From NCBI RefSeq assembly GCF_026262505.1, contig NC_067205.1:18659645-18723644 (forward strand): a stretch of 64,000 nt of DNA. The letters are read 5' to 3'. Numbering within the stretch: position 1 is the first letter of the stretch; each line of letters opens with the position of its first letter. A program made the translations under genes and the position numbers. Below are positions 30,858 to 40,496 of the stretch, in pieces. The DNA comes from Trichomonas vaginalis G3. Taxonomy: Eukaryota; Parabasalia; Trichomonadida; Trichomonadidae. Below the pieces are notes generated by a model. The model worked only from the letters and a program-made list of their open reading frames with translations, did not search any database and was not told the DNA's origin.

Positions 30858-32198
30858 TCAATTTTCTTGATAAAAAGTATCAATAATAATCTGTGATTTA
30901 TCATGAATAGATTGAGACTGACTATCAATTAGTTCCTGGATGTATTCAAATCCATCTAAATCATTAAATAACTCAATTAATTTGTGAATATTTCCCATTT
31001 GAGAGTCTTGTCTCAATAATGAGTGAATAATTATCAGAATCTTCTCAATAACACGTGTTTCATTGATATGAAGAAGAGGAATAAGTGTTTCAAACATAGG
31101 ATTCAAAATTTCGTCTGTAATTTTGAAAGGAAATGTTGTAATATACATTAACAACAAATCTAATGCAGTGTATCTTATATTCATCGATCCATTCTCGATT
31201 CTAGTTAAAATATAAAAAATATCAAGATCAATATTTAAATTTTGTGAAAGATAAGCAATTATTATCTCTGAAGCTGCAACAAAAGGAAGTTCATCATCGT
31301 ACTGTAAATAATAAAGTGCAATTGGCAAATTCTCAGGAGATAATGAAATTCCATATTTAATTCCATTTCTAATGATTGACAAAGCAGCAAATCTAATGTA
31401 TTCTGTCTTATCTTTAAGTAAACTATTCAAAAATGATATGATTACTTCATCTTGGAATAAATTTTCGCTAAATTGAGAATTTGAAATGTTTTCTAAGAGA
31501 ATTAACAGTTCTTTGACACTTATTTTTGTAATATTTGATATGAGTATACATGAAAATTCTTTTAGATTGTTAAATTGTCTTAATGTAATTTGATTTACTT
31601 TTGAAAGTGTAATTATGAACTTCATACATATGTAATATAGTTGAGAATCGTAATACTTTGCTGATGAACATAGTTTCTGTAGATTACATTGATATAAAAT
31701 CAATGATGCGTTTTCATTACTTGATTTCGCTAAATTATGTAAAGATTTAGCGGATAATGCAATGATTTGCTTTGAAACAGATTGATTGCATATGATTTCA
31801 AAAAGCATTTGATGAATATTTTCTTTCATAAATATATTTGCGTATTCTATTGTATGGGATAGAGCTAATACTATTTTGAGTATATCATAGACAAATATAC
31901 TTTTGGATTTGAGCAATGAATCGAAGATATTTGCGATCTCAAATGTTTCGAAACTGATATCGAATAAAATTGTATTTGAAATGGCTTCTTCAGCTAGAAA
32001 ATGTAATATATTTCCTAATTCTACATTGTTTTCATGAAACATTCGATGAATTATTTCAAAAATATCAGGATGTTCTTCAATAATCCTTGAAATTGAATTA
32101 TACCTGTTGTGACATGCAACAGTATTACCTAAATTTCCTGATTGAAAGAGTAATTGATCTGATTTTTTCTGGTTGGAATTTATTTCATCGACTTCCAT
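30858..32198 (-). CDS. ARM/HEAT-like alpha-solenoid protein
   Basis: 446 residues from the ATG at 32198, 6 bp from a good initiator box. The protein is built almost wholly of paired amphipathic helices of 35-45 residues, for example MLFEIICNQSVSKQIIALSA, then FLNSLLKDKTEYIRFAALSI, then IPLLHINETRVIEKILIIIH. The spacing and small residues fit armadillo or HEAT repeats. It resembles importin/beta-catenin-like solenoids in build, but no signature assigns a partner. A role as protein-binding scaffold is inferred. It has no membrane span. Confidence 0.65.
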   Translation of the reverse strand: MEVDEINSNQKKSDQLLFQSGNLGNTVACHNRYNSISRIIEEHPDIFEIIHRMFHENNVELGNILHFLAEEAISNTILFDISFETFEIANIFDSLLKSKSIFVYDILKIVLALSHTIEYANIFMKENIHQMLFEIICNQSVSKQIIALSAKSLHNLAKSSNENASLILYQCNLQKLCSSAKYYDSQLYYICMKFIITLSKVNQITLRQFNNLKEFSCILISNITKISVKELLILLENISNSQFSENLFQDEVIISFLNSLLKDKTEYIRFAALSIIRNGIKYGISLSPENLPIALYYLQYDDELPFVAASEIIIAYLSQNLNIDLDIFYILTRIENGSMNIRYTALDLLLMYITTFPFKITDEILNPMFETLIPLLHINETRVIEKILIIIHSLLRQDSQMGNIHKLIELFNDLDGFEYIQELIDSQSQSIHDKSQIIIDTFYQEN

Positions 32199-32203
32199 TC
32201 AGA

Positions 32204-32211
32204 AAAAATGA
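32204..32211 (-). promoter_or_regulatory. initiator-like box TCATTTTT
   Basis: On the minus strand TCATTTTT matches the T. vaginalis initiator consensus TCAYWYWY and places the predicted first transcribed A about 10 bases before the ATG at 32198, within the short 5' leader usual in this species. Confidence 0.65.
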
Positions 32212-32299
32212 ATTTCATGAGAGATGTAAACAATATATCGAAAATTAACAAGTAATAATAAACATTTTTTTATACAAAACAAAAAATTTGAAAATAAAT

Positions 32300-34261
32300 T
32301 TATTGACTAGGAAGGAATTTTCCATTTACCTTAGTCACAATCGTTGTGGAAGAACTTTCGGCACCTCTCTTGAATGGATTGTTTTCAGTTTGCACAGCAT
32401 ATCTTTCTAATGCCAACATATCTCTTGTCTTTTCTTTCAATCTTGCATCAAGAACTTCTGCTTCTTTCTCTCTCTTAGAAGCCAATTGTTTAAGCCTCTC
32501 AACTTCTTTACCAGAATAATTCTTCGATGCTTCTGCTTCGACCAATTGAGCGGACAATTTATCGATGGCCGCAGCTTGTTCATTAATTGTTTCATCCATT
32601 TCTTGGTTTTCGGATGTCAATTTATCATTTTCAACTTCCAATTCTGTTATTCTTGTTCTCAGTTCTTCAGCACGTTCTGAACTTATCAACAACGACATTT
32701 CTTTTTGAAGTTCTTTCATTCTTTCTTTCAGTAAAACAGCAACTTGTTTTTCACGTTTAAGCTTGGCATATCCTTGCTCACTTGCTGTTTGCTGATCAAT
32801 GATTATCTGTTTCATGGCTTGTCTCTTTTCTTGGCTACGAGCTAGCTTCGCTTTGATTGAAACAACTTCATTTGTTAGGCCAATAAATGACTTGCAAATT
32901 GCATCAATTTTGAGTAATGTTGAATGTCCGTTTGAAGAAGAGAAAGCAACTAATGCCATCGGATCAATTTCGGTTTCTGGGGTTCTATGCTGTGCAATAC
33001 GTCTCCATCTTGTGATAAAGAACAAAGATAAAGCGATTGGACGTAAATTATTTTCTGTTTTTCCAGTAATTGAAGTATGGAGCTTAGAAACTGCATTAGT
33101 TATCTCTCTTTGAGACATATTTAACGCTAATGCGCATCTATTTCTAATTGACATCATACTAGAAAATTGTTCATTTCGATTTGCTGAAGATTTCAGCATA
33201 TTATAGTCGATTTGAAGCTTATTATATTTATCATTAATATTATTGAGCTCTATAAGCCTTGATTTGGCCGCGTTGAAGTCATCTTTCAAAGAATTATAAT
33301 CTTTCATTGATTGTTTCAAGGAATCAACTTGTTGTTGAGCAGATTCTAACTGTGATTTGACTTTTGGTAATTCTCGTGACATGGCCATGGCATTGACTGC
33401 TGCTTTTTGTAGATTTGTCCAATCTTGTTTTGGATTTTCATCGTTAGTCTGTAGAATATCGTTTAATATCTCCCGTTGGGTTTCGTAATGTGTTAAAATT
33501 TCAGCGAATTTCTTATTTTGAACTTCTATTTTTTGCATTTCTGTTATTTTGTCCTTTGCACGGTTTAATCTATTCCTCAGCTTTTCTATAACCACAGGAA
33601 CAGATTCATTTGTAGTATTTATTTGGCTTTTTAACTCAGAGAGCGAATTTTCTTTTTCTTTTAATTGAGTTGCTTGAGAGCGAATAATTTGATCTTTTGA
33701 CTGTATTTCAGCTTGTAACTGTTTGATTTTCTGATTGCTTTCGTCAATTTTCGCTTGTAAAGATGCAGAAACGTTTGAAATCTCGGAAAAATCGATTTGA
33801 TTTTCGGATGTAGATTTACTTTTTGAATTAGCTTCATTCAAACTAGTTTGAAGCTGCTCGATTTGAGATTGTAATTCCTTTGTTTTCGTTTCATATTTTT
33901 CTTTTTCTTTTGCAATCAATGCTTCGACATTTATTGTAGTTTGTTGACTGCATTTCTTGATAAGTTCATTTTGTAACTCTTCTTCATACTTCTTGTGCTT
34001 TTCAATTTCTTTTTCGTATTCTTCTTTTTGAAAACTAAACTCGGCTTCCATTAAACGCTGCGCTTCTTCTGAAATTTTCAATTGAGATTGGAGTGTGATG
34101 ATTTGTTCTCTTGCAATCTGTACTTCGTTAACTTTATTTTGAAAATGTTCGACAAGAGAACTTTCTTGAATAACATGATCTGCAATATCTAATGCTGACT
34201 TATGTGCTTCTTTAATTTTAGTAACGTCAGGCGAAGAACTCGGAATTTCGTGCTGATTCAT
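32300..34261 (-). CDS. long coiled-coil protein
   Basis: 653 residues from the ATG at 34261. Nearly all of residues 40-340 and 430-630 are Glu/Lys/Gln heptads (IITLQSQLKISEEAQRLMEA, EMQKIEVQNKKFAEILTHYE). A short non-coiled block lies between them (LRPIALSLFFITRWRRIAQH, then DPMALVAFSSSNGHSTLL). It looks like a structural rod of the cytoskeleton or a vesicle tether; no named family is certain. The frame is whole, and coding density and codon use match the neighbouring host genes. Confidence 0.8.
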   Translation of the reverse strand: MNQHEIPSSSPDVTKIKEAHKSALDIADHVIQESSLVEHFQNKVNEVQIAREQIITLQSQLKISEEAQRLMEAEFSFQKEEYEKEIEKHKKYEEELQNELIKKCSQQTTINVEALIAKEKEKYETKTKELQSQIEQLQTSLNEANSKSKSTSENQIDFSEISNVSASLQAKIDESNQKIKQLQAEIQSKDQIIRSQATQLKEKENSLSELKSQINTTNESVPVVIEKLRNRLNRAKDKITEMQKIEVQNKKFAEILTHYETQREILNDILQTNDENPKQDWTNLQKAAVNAMAMSRELPKVKSQLESAQQQVDSLKQSMKDYNSLKDDFNAAKSRLIELNNINDKYNKLQIDYNMLKSSANRNEQFSSMMSIRNRCALALNMSQREITNAVSKLHTSITGKTENNLRPIALSLFFITRWRRIAQHRTPETEIDPMALVAFSSSNGHSTLLKIDAICKSFIGLTNEVVSIKAKLARSQEKRQAMKQIIIDQQTASEQGYAKLKREKQVAVLLKERMKELQKEMSLLISSERAEELRTRITELEVENDKLTSENQEMDETINEQAAAIDKLSAQLVEAEASKNYSGKEVERLKQLASKREKEAEVLDARLKEKTRDMLALERYAVQTENNPFKRGAESSSTTIVTKVNGKFLPSQ

Positions 34262-34277
34262 TCGTCTAACGTCTTTT

Positions 34278-34283
34278 ATATGA
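34278..34283 (-). promoter_or_regulatory. initiator-like box TCATAT
   Basis: The complement reads TCATATAA about 20 bases before the coiled-coil ATG. It fits the core TCAYW of the Trichomonas initiator, less well at the last position. Confidence 0.5.
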
Positions 34284-34771
34284 TAAAATTTAGAGTTGTA
34301 GCTCCTATCTCACAATATCATATGACTCTTGCATAACTATAAAATAAGTAAAGTTCCTACATATATGCGGAATTTCAAATTTTATGAAAATTTATTATGC
34401 AAAGATTGATGTCTAAGGAACATGTTCATCCATAACAACTTAAATAAATGACAATTCACATATAAAAATCATTCAGATCTTAAAATTGATAAAAATTTAA
34501 TTGAAGAGTGGCAATTTACCAACATTTTAGGGTTGATTTAATACAAATACTTCAAATAAAAAGATTCTTCATGTTATCTTCATTGAATATTCATAATTAT
34601 TTCGATCGTATTGAAATTTTCAGATTTTGTACAAATTCAGTGTTTTAATTATAATTTGCTATGCTTAGTAGTTTGAGATTTAGCTAAAATTGTTAATTTT
34701 TTTTTTAAATTTTTCTAAAGTATAGAACATCTTTTATTAAATAATACTGTTGCTATATTTATTAAGTTGCT
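34284..34771. other. intergenic, nothing recognised
   Basis: AT-rich spacer upstream of the coiled-coil gene and downstream of the transporter. No repeats or RNA genes seen. Confidence 0.4.
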
Positions 34772-36229
34772 TTAGGTGCTGAAAGCACGAATACAATCTT
34801 TAACTGCTACGTAAGTAGAAAGGACACCAGCTATAAGTCCGAAGATTGCGAAAGCAATACAACAAATGTTCTTCCAGTTTGTTAATTTATCTGGTGACTC
34901 CTTCAAGTACAAAATCGCAGGGAATGTGAAGTTGGCCATACAACCACCGATAGCACCACCAATGGCGAGAATTGGCTTTGCGTCCTTCACGAACATAGCG
35001 ATGAGGAGAGGAATACCATCTGTAACAATAAGAACAACGAGGCGCTTCTTCCATGGTAATTTTCTCTGTTGGTCGATCTTGAAGATCAAAGCGGACCAAA
35101 CTGAAAGTGTAGACTGTGAAATCATTGGGAAAGCGAAGCTGACGACGAAGAAGAAGACACTACGTGTAACAACCATTAAAATATCGTTATCTGGGAACGA
35201 ATTCAAGATGTTACCTTCTGTTTTGTCGCCGAACTCGAAGTATGAGAAGATTGATGGGAAAATAACAAACATTGAGCAGATAAAGATGGTGAACAAAGAA
35301 ACAGTGCTTCTCTTCTTTGTATCTGTTGTAAAGAGCTCAAGAGATGGAATACAAACGCATGGCAAAGCGAATGTAAGAGCGCAAATAGAAATTGTGTTGA
35401 AAAGTGTAATGTTGAATTTGGCAGCGAAACAAGATGGATTGATACCGTGGTTCTGCTTCATGTAGATGCATGACTTGACAACAAGTACGCATACATAGAA
35501 GAGAATGAACATAACTGTAGCGGTAGAGAAATAAGAAAGGAAAGAAATATCACGAGGAATGGTCAATGCAATTGGAATACAACAAGCATAGATGAGAATC
35601 GTGATAGCTCTTGGCCAGAGACCTGAGAGATCCTTTCCGCCGAATGAGAACCATGATAAGATAATATCACCGGCAATAATGATATATGCGAGTGAGGCTG
35701 AGACAAGGAACAAAAGTGTGAGAATATCAAGAGCGATGTAGCCCCATTTTCCGTATGTCTTGAAGGCAAGATCGGAGAAACCATCAGCTTTTGAAATATC
35801 TTGAGCAACAATGACTAGATATGTAGCATAGTATGAAAGAAGAGCAATAATAATAAGAATAGCCAGGGAACCGATATAACCAGTATCTGCAAAAGTACTT
35901 GGAACAGATAATATACCAGCACCAAGAAGTGAGTTCAAAAGGTTCATTGATGTAGCTAAGAAGCCTTTTCTCTTAATATCCTTTTCTGGTTGATCTTCTT
36001 CGCCACCTTCGACGTCAATCTTTTCGAATGGGTGCTCTGTATCGACTGGCTGAATTGGTAAGCCATCCTTACCGATTTCAACGTGTTCTGAGTTGCTTGA
36101 AGCATCCGATGATGCTGGAACTGTAATTGGAAGACCATCTCTACCTACAGGAACGGCAGGTGCGGGTTGTTGAGCATTTTCAACACTCTGGTTAGAACCA
36201 GACTGAGCTGCGTAAAGATCTCCTTCCAT
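34772..36229 (-). CDS. amino-acid/auxin permease family (AAAP, SLC38-like) transporter
   Basis: 485 residues. An acidic, Pro/Ser-rich cytosolic N-terminus of about 95 residues contains two VGRDGLPI / IGKDGLPI repeats. Transport domain starts at GFLATSMNLLNSLLGAGILS, the classic AAAP first helix with its unwound GAG(I)L core, and about eleven membrane helices follow. It should move amino acids across the plasma or an internal membrane, using a cation gradient as in the family. Frame and length are normal. An excellent initiator box lies 16 bp upstream. It is the last host gene before the Polinton 2 insertion. Confidence 0.92.
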   Translation of the reverse strand: MEGDLYAAQSGSNQSVENAQQPAPAVPVGRDGLPITVPASSDASSNSEHVEIGKDGLPIQPVDTEHPFEKIDVEGGEEDQPEKDIKRKGFLATSMNLLNSLLGAGILSVPSTFADTGYIGSLAILIIIALLSYYATYLVIVAQDISKADGFSDLAFKTYGKWGYIALDILTLLFLVSASLAYIIIAGDIILSWFSFGGKDLSGLWPRAITILIYACCIPIALTIPRDISFLSYFSTATVMFILFYVCVLVVKSCIYMKQNHGINPSCFAAKFNITLFNTISICALTFALPCVCIPSLELFTTDTKKRSTVSLFTIFICSMFVIFPSIFSYFEFGDKTEGNILNSFPDNDILMVVTRSVFFFVVSFAFPMISQSTLSVWSALIFKIDQQRKLPWKKRLVVLIVTDGIPLLIAMFVKDAKPILAIGGAIGGCMANFTFPAILYLKESPDKLTNWKNICCIAFAIFGLIAGVLSTYVAVKDCIRAFST

Positions 36230-36244
36230 CTATCCCAGTGTTTT

Positions 36245-36252
36245 GTATGTGA
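36245..36252 (-). promoter_or_regulatory. initiator box TCACATAC
   Basis: The minus strand reads TCACATAC, a perfect TCAYWYWY match, giving a leader of about 20 bases before the transporter ATG. An ACCGATAAG word about 30 bases further upstream resembles the Myb-recognition type elements described for this species. Confidence 0.75.
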
Positions 36253-37146
36253 ACGGCCGATCATTCTTATCGGTTCTTTTTCAAATTTTTCACAGTGAAC
36301 ACCATGTCTTTGGTCGATTCTCAGCGGAAATCAAGTTCAATTTTTAAATTTTAGTAAGCGAACTAGCCATTAAACTACATAACGCATTTGAAAGTTTTAT
36401 ATAATCGATTGAGAAACGCTTTTATTCTTATTTCATCGATTTTTCATTCACAATTTTTTCTGAGAAATTGTTAACGCTATCAATTTATTTTCAAAATCAC
36501 ATCTAACATTTTTTGGAAAATTAAATAAATCAATCTTGTTCATTGAAATTCTGCTTTAAAAAAATTGAGCGTAAATTTACTCAAAATTTTTGTAAAATTA
36601 ATCGATACAAACGATGAATAATTTTCGCTTCAGAAATTAATTGCTTTTACATCAAGCATCTCTTTCTAATAATTCTAAATTGAGATAAAACTTTTGAGGT
36701 GATATTTGAGTTATGGCCAAGCATATCAAAATTCGTTGATGTTTATCAATTCTATTTTAAAATTTGTTGGTGCAAATCACTAACACAGTTTCAGTAATTT
36801 CATATGAGTCTTTCGAAATCAATAAATCGATTTCCTAACCATCGTAAAAATTAATATTAACAATAGAATGCTTTATGTGTAGATAGTTGCATACAATAAC
36901 TATTGTTGTTAATTTCTTTGAATTTAGATTCGATCAAATTTCTTATCTCCTAGAATTTGCCAAAACACGAATAAAATTTGATATTCAGCTAGATTTGGAA
37001 CACTACTGATTATTTGACGTACCCGAATTAACATCTGAAAATCAACGAATTTAAGATTAAAAGTAAAATATGTGAATATTTAGTGTAAGATTTATTTTAT
37101 TCTATAAATTTCTCTTTATGCAAAAGATATTAATAACCCTATAATA
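36253..37146. other. host intergenic DNA left of Polinton 2
   Basis: AT-rich with no gene seen. It ends with the host target TTGGAC at 37147-37152, duplicated on the far side of the Polinton. Confidence 0.5.
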
Positions 37147-37321
37147 TTGGACAGTAGTATATGAGAGCGGGTTGTGTGACTTTTTTTGTAAACGTAAGAA
37201 TTCATACAATATAGAAGGGGCGGCGACAAATTTGCCCAGCCAGTAAAGTATTCAATTTTTTTTGCATTTTTTAAGGGTGCACACGAGAGGATCATGTAAA
37301 CTTCAGAATTTAGCTTCTTAA

Positions 37322-38372
37322 GGGTGCACCCGTATGTACGTTTATTTGAGAGGAGGAGGATTACCCTCTCAATTTTGAGGGATTCGTTAGTTTATTTTCT
37401 CGATGAATATGGAATAAAATTTGATTTTTACCTTATCAATATACTTCATATAATATACACATGTTGTCATGTTAAAAACTGTAAAAACTTTTTTCCAAAA
37501 TCCTCAGGAATTAAGGGATTTTTGAATTTTAAGAATTTTTTTCGAATTTTTTCGAAAAAAAATATTTTCAGAACAGCCTTAACGGCTAAGATTTAGGAAC
37601 AATGTTAAGTATCAAAAAGAAAGGAGGTCTGATATAGACAACATATATCGTTGAAGGTTGAAAAAATCTCTAATATTTGAGCCCAAAATTTCAAATTTTA
37701 ATTTTTTGAAAAAAGAGGCCACCCGTATGTACGTTTATTTGAGAGGAGGAGGATTATATTTTTGAAAGGGTGAAACATTATGAATATGTTAATTATATAA
37801 TAATATGTATTATTATAAAAAAGAAAAATAATGCACGTTAAAATTTTTCTTTCTTGATTTTTTACAAAATCTACTTAGAATTATGCAAAATATGACTAAA
37901 TAATTATAAATTTCAAGTTAAATTTTAATTTTGATAAATAATTTAAATTTCAAAATATCAAGTTCAGTTCGACTATGTATGTAGTAATTCCTCAATAAAG
38001 TACCAAAAGCCTATTAAAATATATGAACATTTTCAACATTTTAATGTTTTTATTTAAAAATTTGTTGGAATATGAGCTTCAAACAATTATTATGTAAATA
38101 AAAATAATTAAATATATGTATTTATTCGTATTACAACCGTAGTAAGTCGATTCTTCCTTTCTTCTACTGAGTTTTGAATTTGATTTCGAATTGTAAAGAG
38201 ATTCAAAGGGAAAATACTAGCGGATAAAAACTACCTCCATGAAAGGGTCAGAATGGAGTCAAGTTGTATTTTTTGATATTTTTTGCTTTTCGAGCCTAAA
38301 TAGGTAGCCAAGATAATGCCTGAAAATAAGGTTCTAAATTCTGAAGTTTACATGATCCTCTCGTGTGCACCC
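37322..38372. mobile_element. TTAA-site DNA element, copy B (reverse of copy A)
   Basis: TTAA at 37318-37321 and 38373-38376 flank a 1051-bp element in the opposite orientation to copy A and without the nested insertion. The rightward short frame at 37324 (VRLFERRRITLSILRD) comes in from its end. Just before it, 37271-37317 is a solitary 47-bp TTAA-plus-end fragment in the other direction, as if this copy had landed in or replaced an older one. Confidence 0.85.
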
Positions 38373-38448
38373 TTAAAAAAAAAGCAAAAAAAAATGTAAT
38401 AAAATAAAAAAATTTTTAGTATCGATAATCTGAAATATGTTGTTTACT

Positions 38449-38690
38449 TAAGCCGCTCGCTTCGCTCGCGGCTTAGTTTCGTGATTTCGTACAATCTTTT
38501 TTCGAATCTGTTCTTTTCTTAAGCCGCTCGCTTCGCTCGCGGTTTAGTTTCGTAATTTCATACAATCTTTTTTCGAATCTGTTCTTTTCTTAAGCCGCGA
38601 GCGAAGCGAGTGGCTTAGTTTCGTAATTTCATACAATTATTTTACGAATTTGTTCTTTTTGTCAACCGCGAGCGAAGCGAGTGGCTTTTT
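38449..38690. repeat. four 70-bp repeats with a GC-rich palindromic core that flips
   Basis: Units start near 38449, 38519, 38590 and 38661. Each has a core like CCGCTCGCTTCGCTCGCGG followed by a direct tail (TTAGTTTCGTAATTTCATAC). In units 1 and 2 the core reads one way, and in units 3 and 4 it is the reverse complement (CCGCGAGCGAAGCGAGTGG), while the tail keeps its direction. AAGCCGC ... GCGGCTT arms allow a hairpin. It stands out sharply from the AT-rich surroundings. Confidence 0.9.
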
Positions 38691-39353
38691 ATTTTTAAAA
38701 AAATTTTTTTTCTTTCTTACTTTTTTTCCCCTTACTTACAAATTTGATAGTAACTTACCAAATCTCTCTATCATATAATAATAAATTAATCCATTTTTTG
38801 TTTCAAATCTGACACTCTACATTTCTGACATGTAAACATGTCACTTTTCACTTCACCTCACTGGGCAAGTTTGTGCCCCCCTCCAATATAGAACGATTTT
38901 GTATCATTTTTTTTAACATATGAAGTAAAAAATGTATGATTCTTACGGTTTTTATTCTTACGTTTTTGAATAAATCAAGATTTAAAATGATACAAAATTG
39001 TAAGACATTTACACTCAGCCCAAACATAATGAAATAAAAAATAAACGCATTAAAAGATTAACATTAATTTTAAAATAATTTATTTCATCTTTTATAAAAG
39101 AAGCTATATATAGATGATGTCAGATATTCCGCGATTAATTAAACATTGTTTAAATCCTGAATGGAATCAATGGAGTCATAATCAAAGACCTCATAAACGA
39201 GAAAAAGAAATTAGAAACTAATGATTATTTGAATTTATGAAATCAATTATTTGATTCATTCTTTCTTCAATCTCTTCTATTCTTTTTGTTAAATCATCTA
39301 TTTTCATTAATGAGGTATAAATATAATGATAAAGAATTTTTATTTTGTTTGAA

Positions 39354-40451
39354 ATGAGCGTCAAAACTAACGACGTTAAAAAATTAGGATTCACAAACGA
39401 GGAAATAAAGGATATATTAGAGGAGGCAGGTTATGAAGTTGATAAATATTATTTAAGAAATTGTAAAAAATTCGCGGAGTTCTTAAATGAGTTTGATTAT
39501 GATGGAAAAATGAATAAAGATGATGTTATAAATTTCTTATATCCCACATCTAAAAAAGAAGAAAAACCTAAAGAACCTGAATATTATGAAGAACGAATTA
39601 AAGATGATGAATATGATGAAATTGAAAGACTGGAAAAAATAAGAGATGAAATAGATGAAAAAATTAAGGAATTAAGAGAAGTTGAAAAATATAATGAAAA
39701 TGAAGTAGAGGGTTTAATGAATATCCCAGCTTCAGAATCAGAAGTTCAGAAATCTCATGAAGAAAGATATAAAAATTATGTCTCAGAATCAACACAAAAT
39801 TTATTAGATGGTGAAATAGACGAAACACTTTCAGAAGAAGGTACTAAATTTATTCGTAAACATAAGTTACAATTTATTGATAATGAAAAATACCCCTGTA
39901 TCCTACTTTCACCACCTTTAGATTCCGAAAAATTCAAAAAAGCTCTTAAAAACGTGACATATGCAACTAATACGATTAAGAAAGAAGATCATGATATTTA
40001 CACAAATTATTATTTAAATAAATGCACAGGTGTTGATAAAGTTTTTGATTTATTAGATAAAATATCAAAAGAAACCATTGGAACCTATAAAATTTTGTGT
40101 GATTGTGGTTTCATTATTGAAGATACCAATAATGTTTCATATGAAAGAACAGCACCGAAGGAAGACGAAGTTGAAAGGTCTATACCATTCGTTATTAAGA
40201 ACATAAAAGATATGAAAACTTATAAACATTATATTTATTCATTTATTTCAGAAAAAATGGAAGCAACCCATAAAACATCTTCTCATCATTTTATAGCTAT
40301 TCATACATTCCTTTTCAAAGTTGTGAAATTAAATAAGACAGGAATTAGATTTAATGTATCAGGGTACGCATTCTTGAGTAAATTAAAATGTATTCGTCAC
40401 ATCGCAGATGATAAAAATTTATGTGTTCTTAATTCATTTTATGGGCTTTAA
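39354..40451 (+). CDS. Polinton protein of unknown function upstream of PolB
   Basis: 365 residues from the ATG at 39354. The N-terminal 80 residues look like two small helical repeats (VKKLGFTNEEIKDILEEAGY, then LNEFDYDGKMNKDDVINFLY). A long charged coiled coil follows (EIERLEKIRDEIDEKIKELR), then a C-terminal domain with a CDCGF motif and several Tyr/His-rich strands (MKTYKHYIYSFISEKME). Its place, 46 bp before PolB on the same strand, suggests a replication role; a terminal-protein-like primer function would fit the gene order but is pure inference. The frame looks whole. Confidence 0.6.
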   Translation: MSVKTNDVKKLGFTNEEIKDILEEAGYEVDKYYLRNCKKFAEFLNEFDYDGKMNKDDVINFLYPTSKKEEKPKEPEYYEERIKDDEYDEIERLEKIRDEIDEKIKELREVEKYNENEVEGLMNIPASESEVQKSHEERYKNYVSESTQNLLDGEIDETLSEEGTKFIRKHKLQFIDNEKYPCILLSPPLDSEKFKKALKNVTYATNTIKKEDHDIYTNYYLNKCTGVDKVFDLLDKISKETIGTYKILCDCGFIIEDTNNVSYERTAPKEDEVERSIPFVIKNIKDMKTYKHYIYSFISEKMEATHKTSSHHFIAIHTFLFKVVKLNKTGIRFNVSGYAFLSKLKCIRHIADDKNLCVLNSFYGL

Positions 40452-40496
40452 TAAAAATAAACTTTATTTATTTTTTGATATTTTGTTCTTACATAA

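Larger units (their letters stand above)
37217..38884. mobile_element. MULE-like non-autonomous element in the Polinton end
   Basis: A 1668-bp insertion flanked by the 9-bp duplication AATATAGAA (37208-37216 and 38885-38893). Its ends, GGGGCGGCGACAAATTTGCC and the complement of GGGCAAGTTTGTGCCCCCC, form an imperfect inverted repeat of about 24 bp sharing TTGCCCAG. A 9-bp duplication with G-rich ends fits Mutator-like elements. It has no transposase and carries a TTAA element and GC-rich palindromic repeats inside. Confidence 0.7.
37153..39316. repeat. Polinton 2 left inverted repeat, interrupted
   Basis: The repeat runs from 37153 to 37216 and, after a 1.67-kb insertion, resumes at 38885 to 39316. 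Together it mirrors 56441-56927, about 487 bp. The match stops at CATTAATGAGGT. Its inner part mirrors the end of the small gene at 56171. Confidence 0.9.

Noticed and set aside
34866-35465. 199-codon frame opposite the transporter
   Set aside because: It is antisense to a well-supported membrane transporter and has no domain of its own.
37324-37596. VRLFERRR frame as a host gene
   Set aside because: It lies wholly inside a TTAA element and recurs in the other copies, so it is listed as a property of the element.
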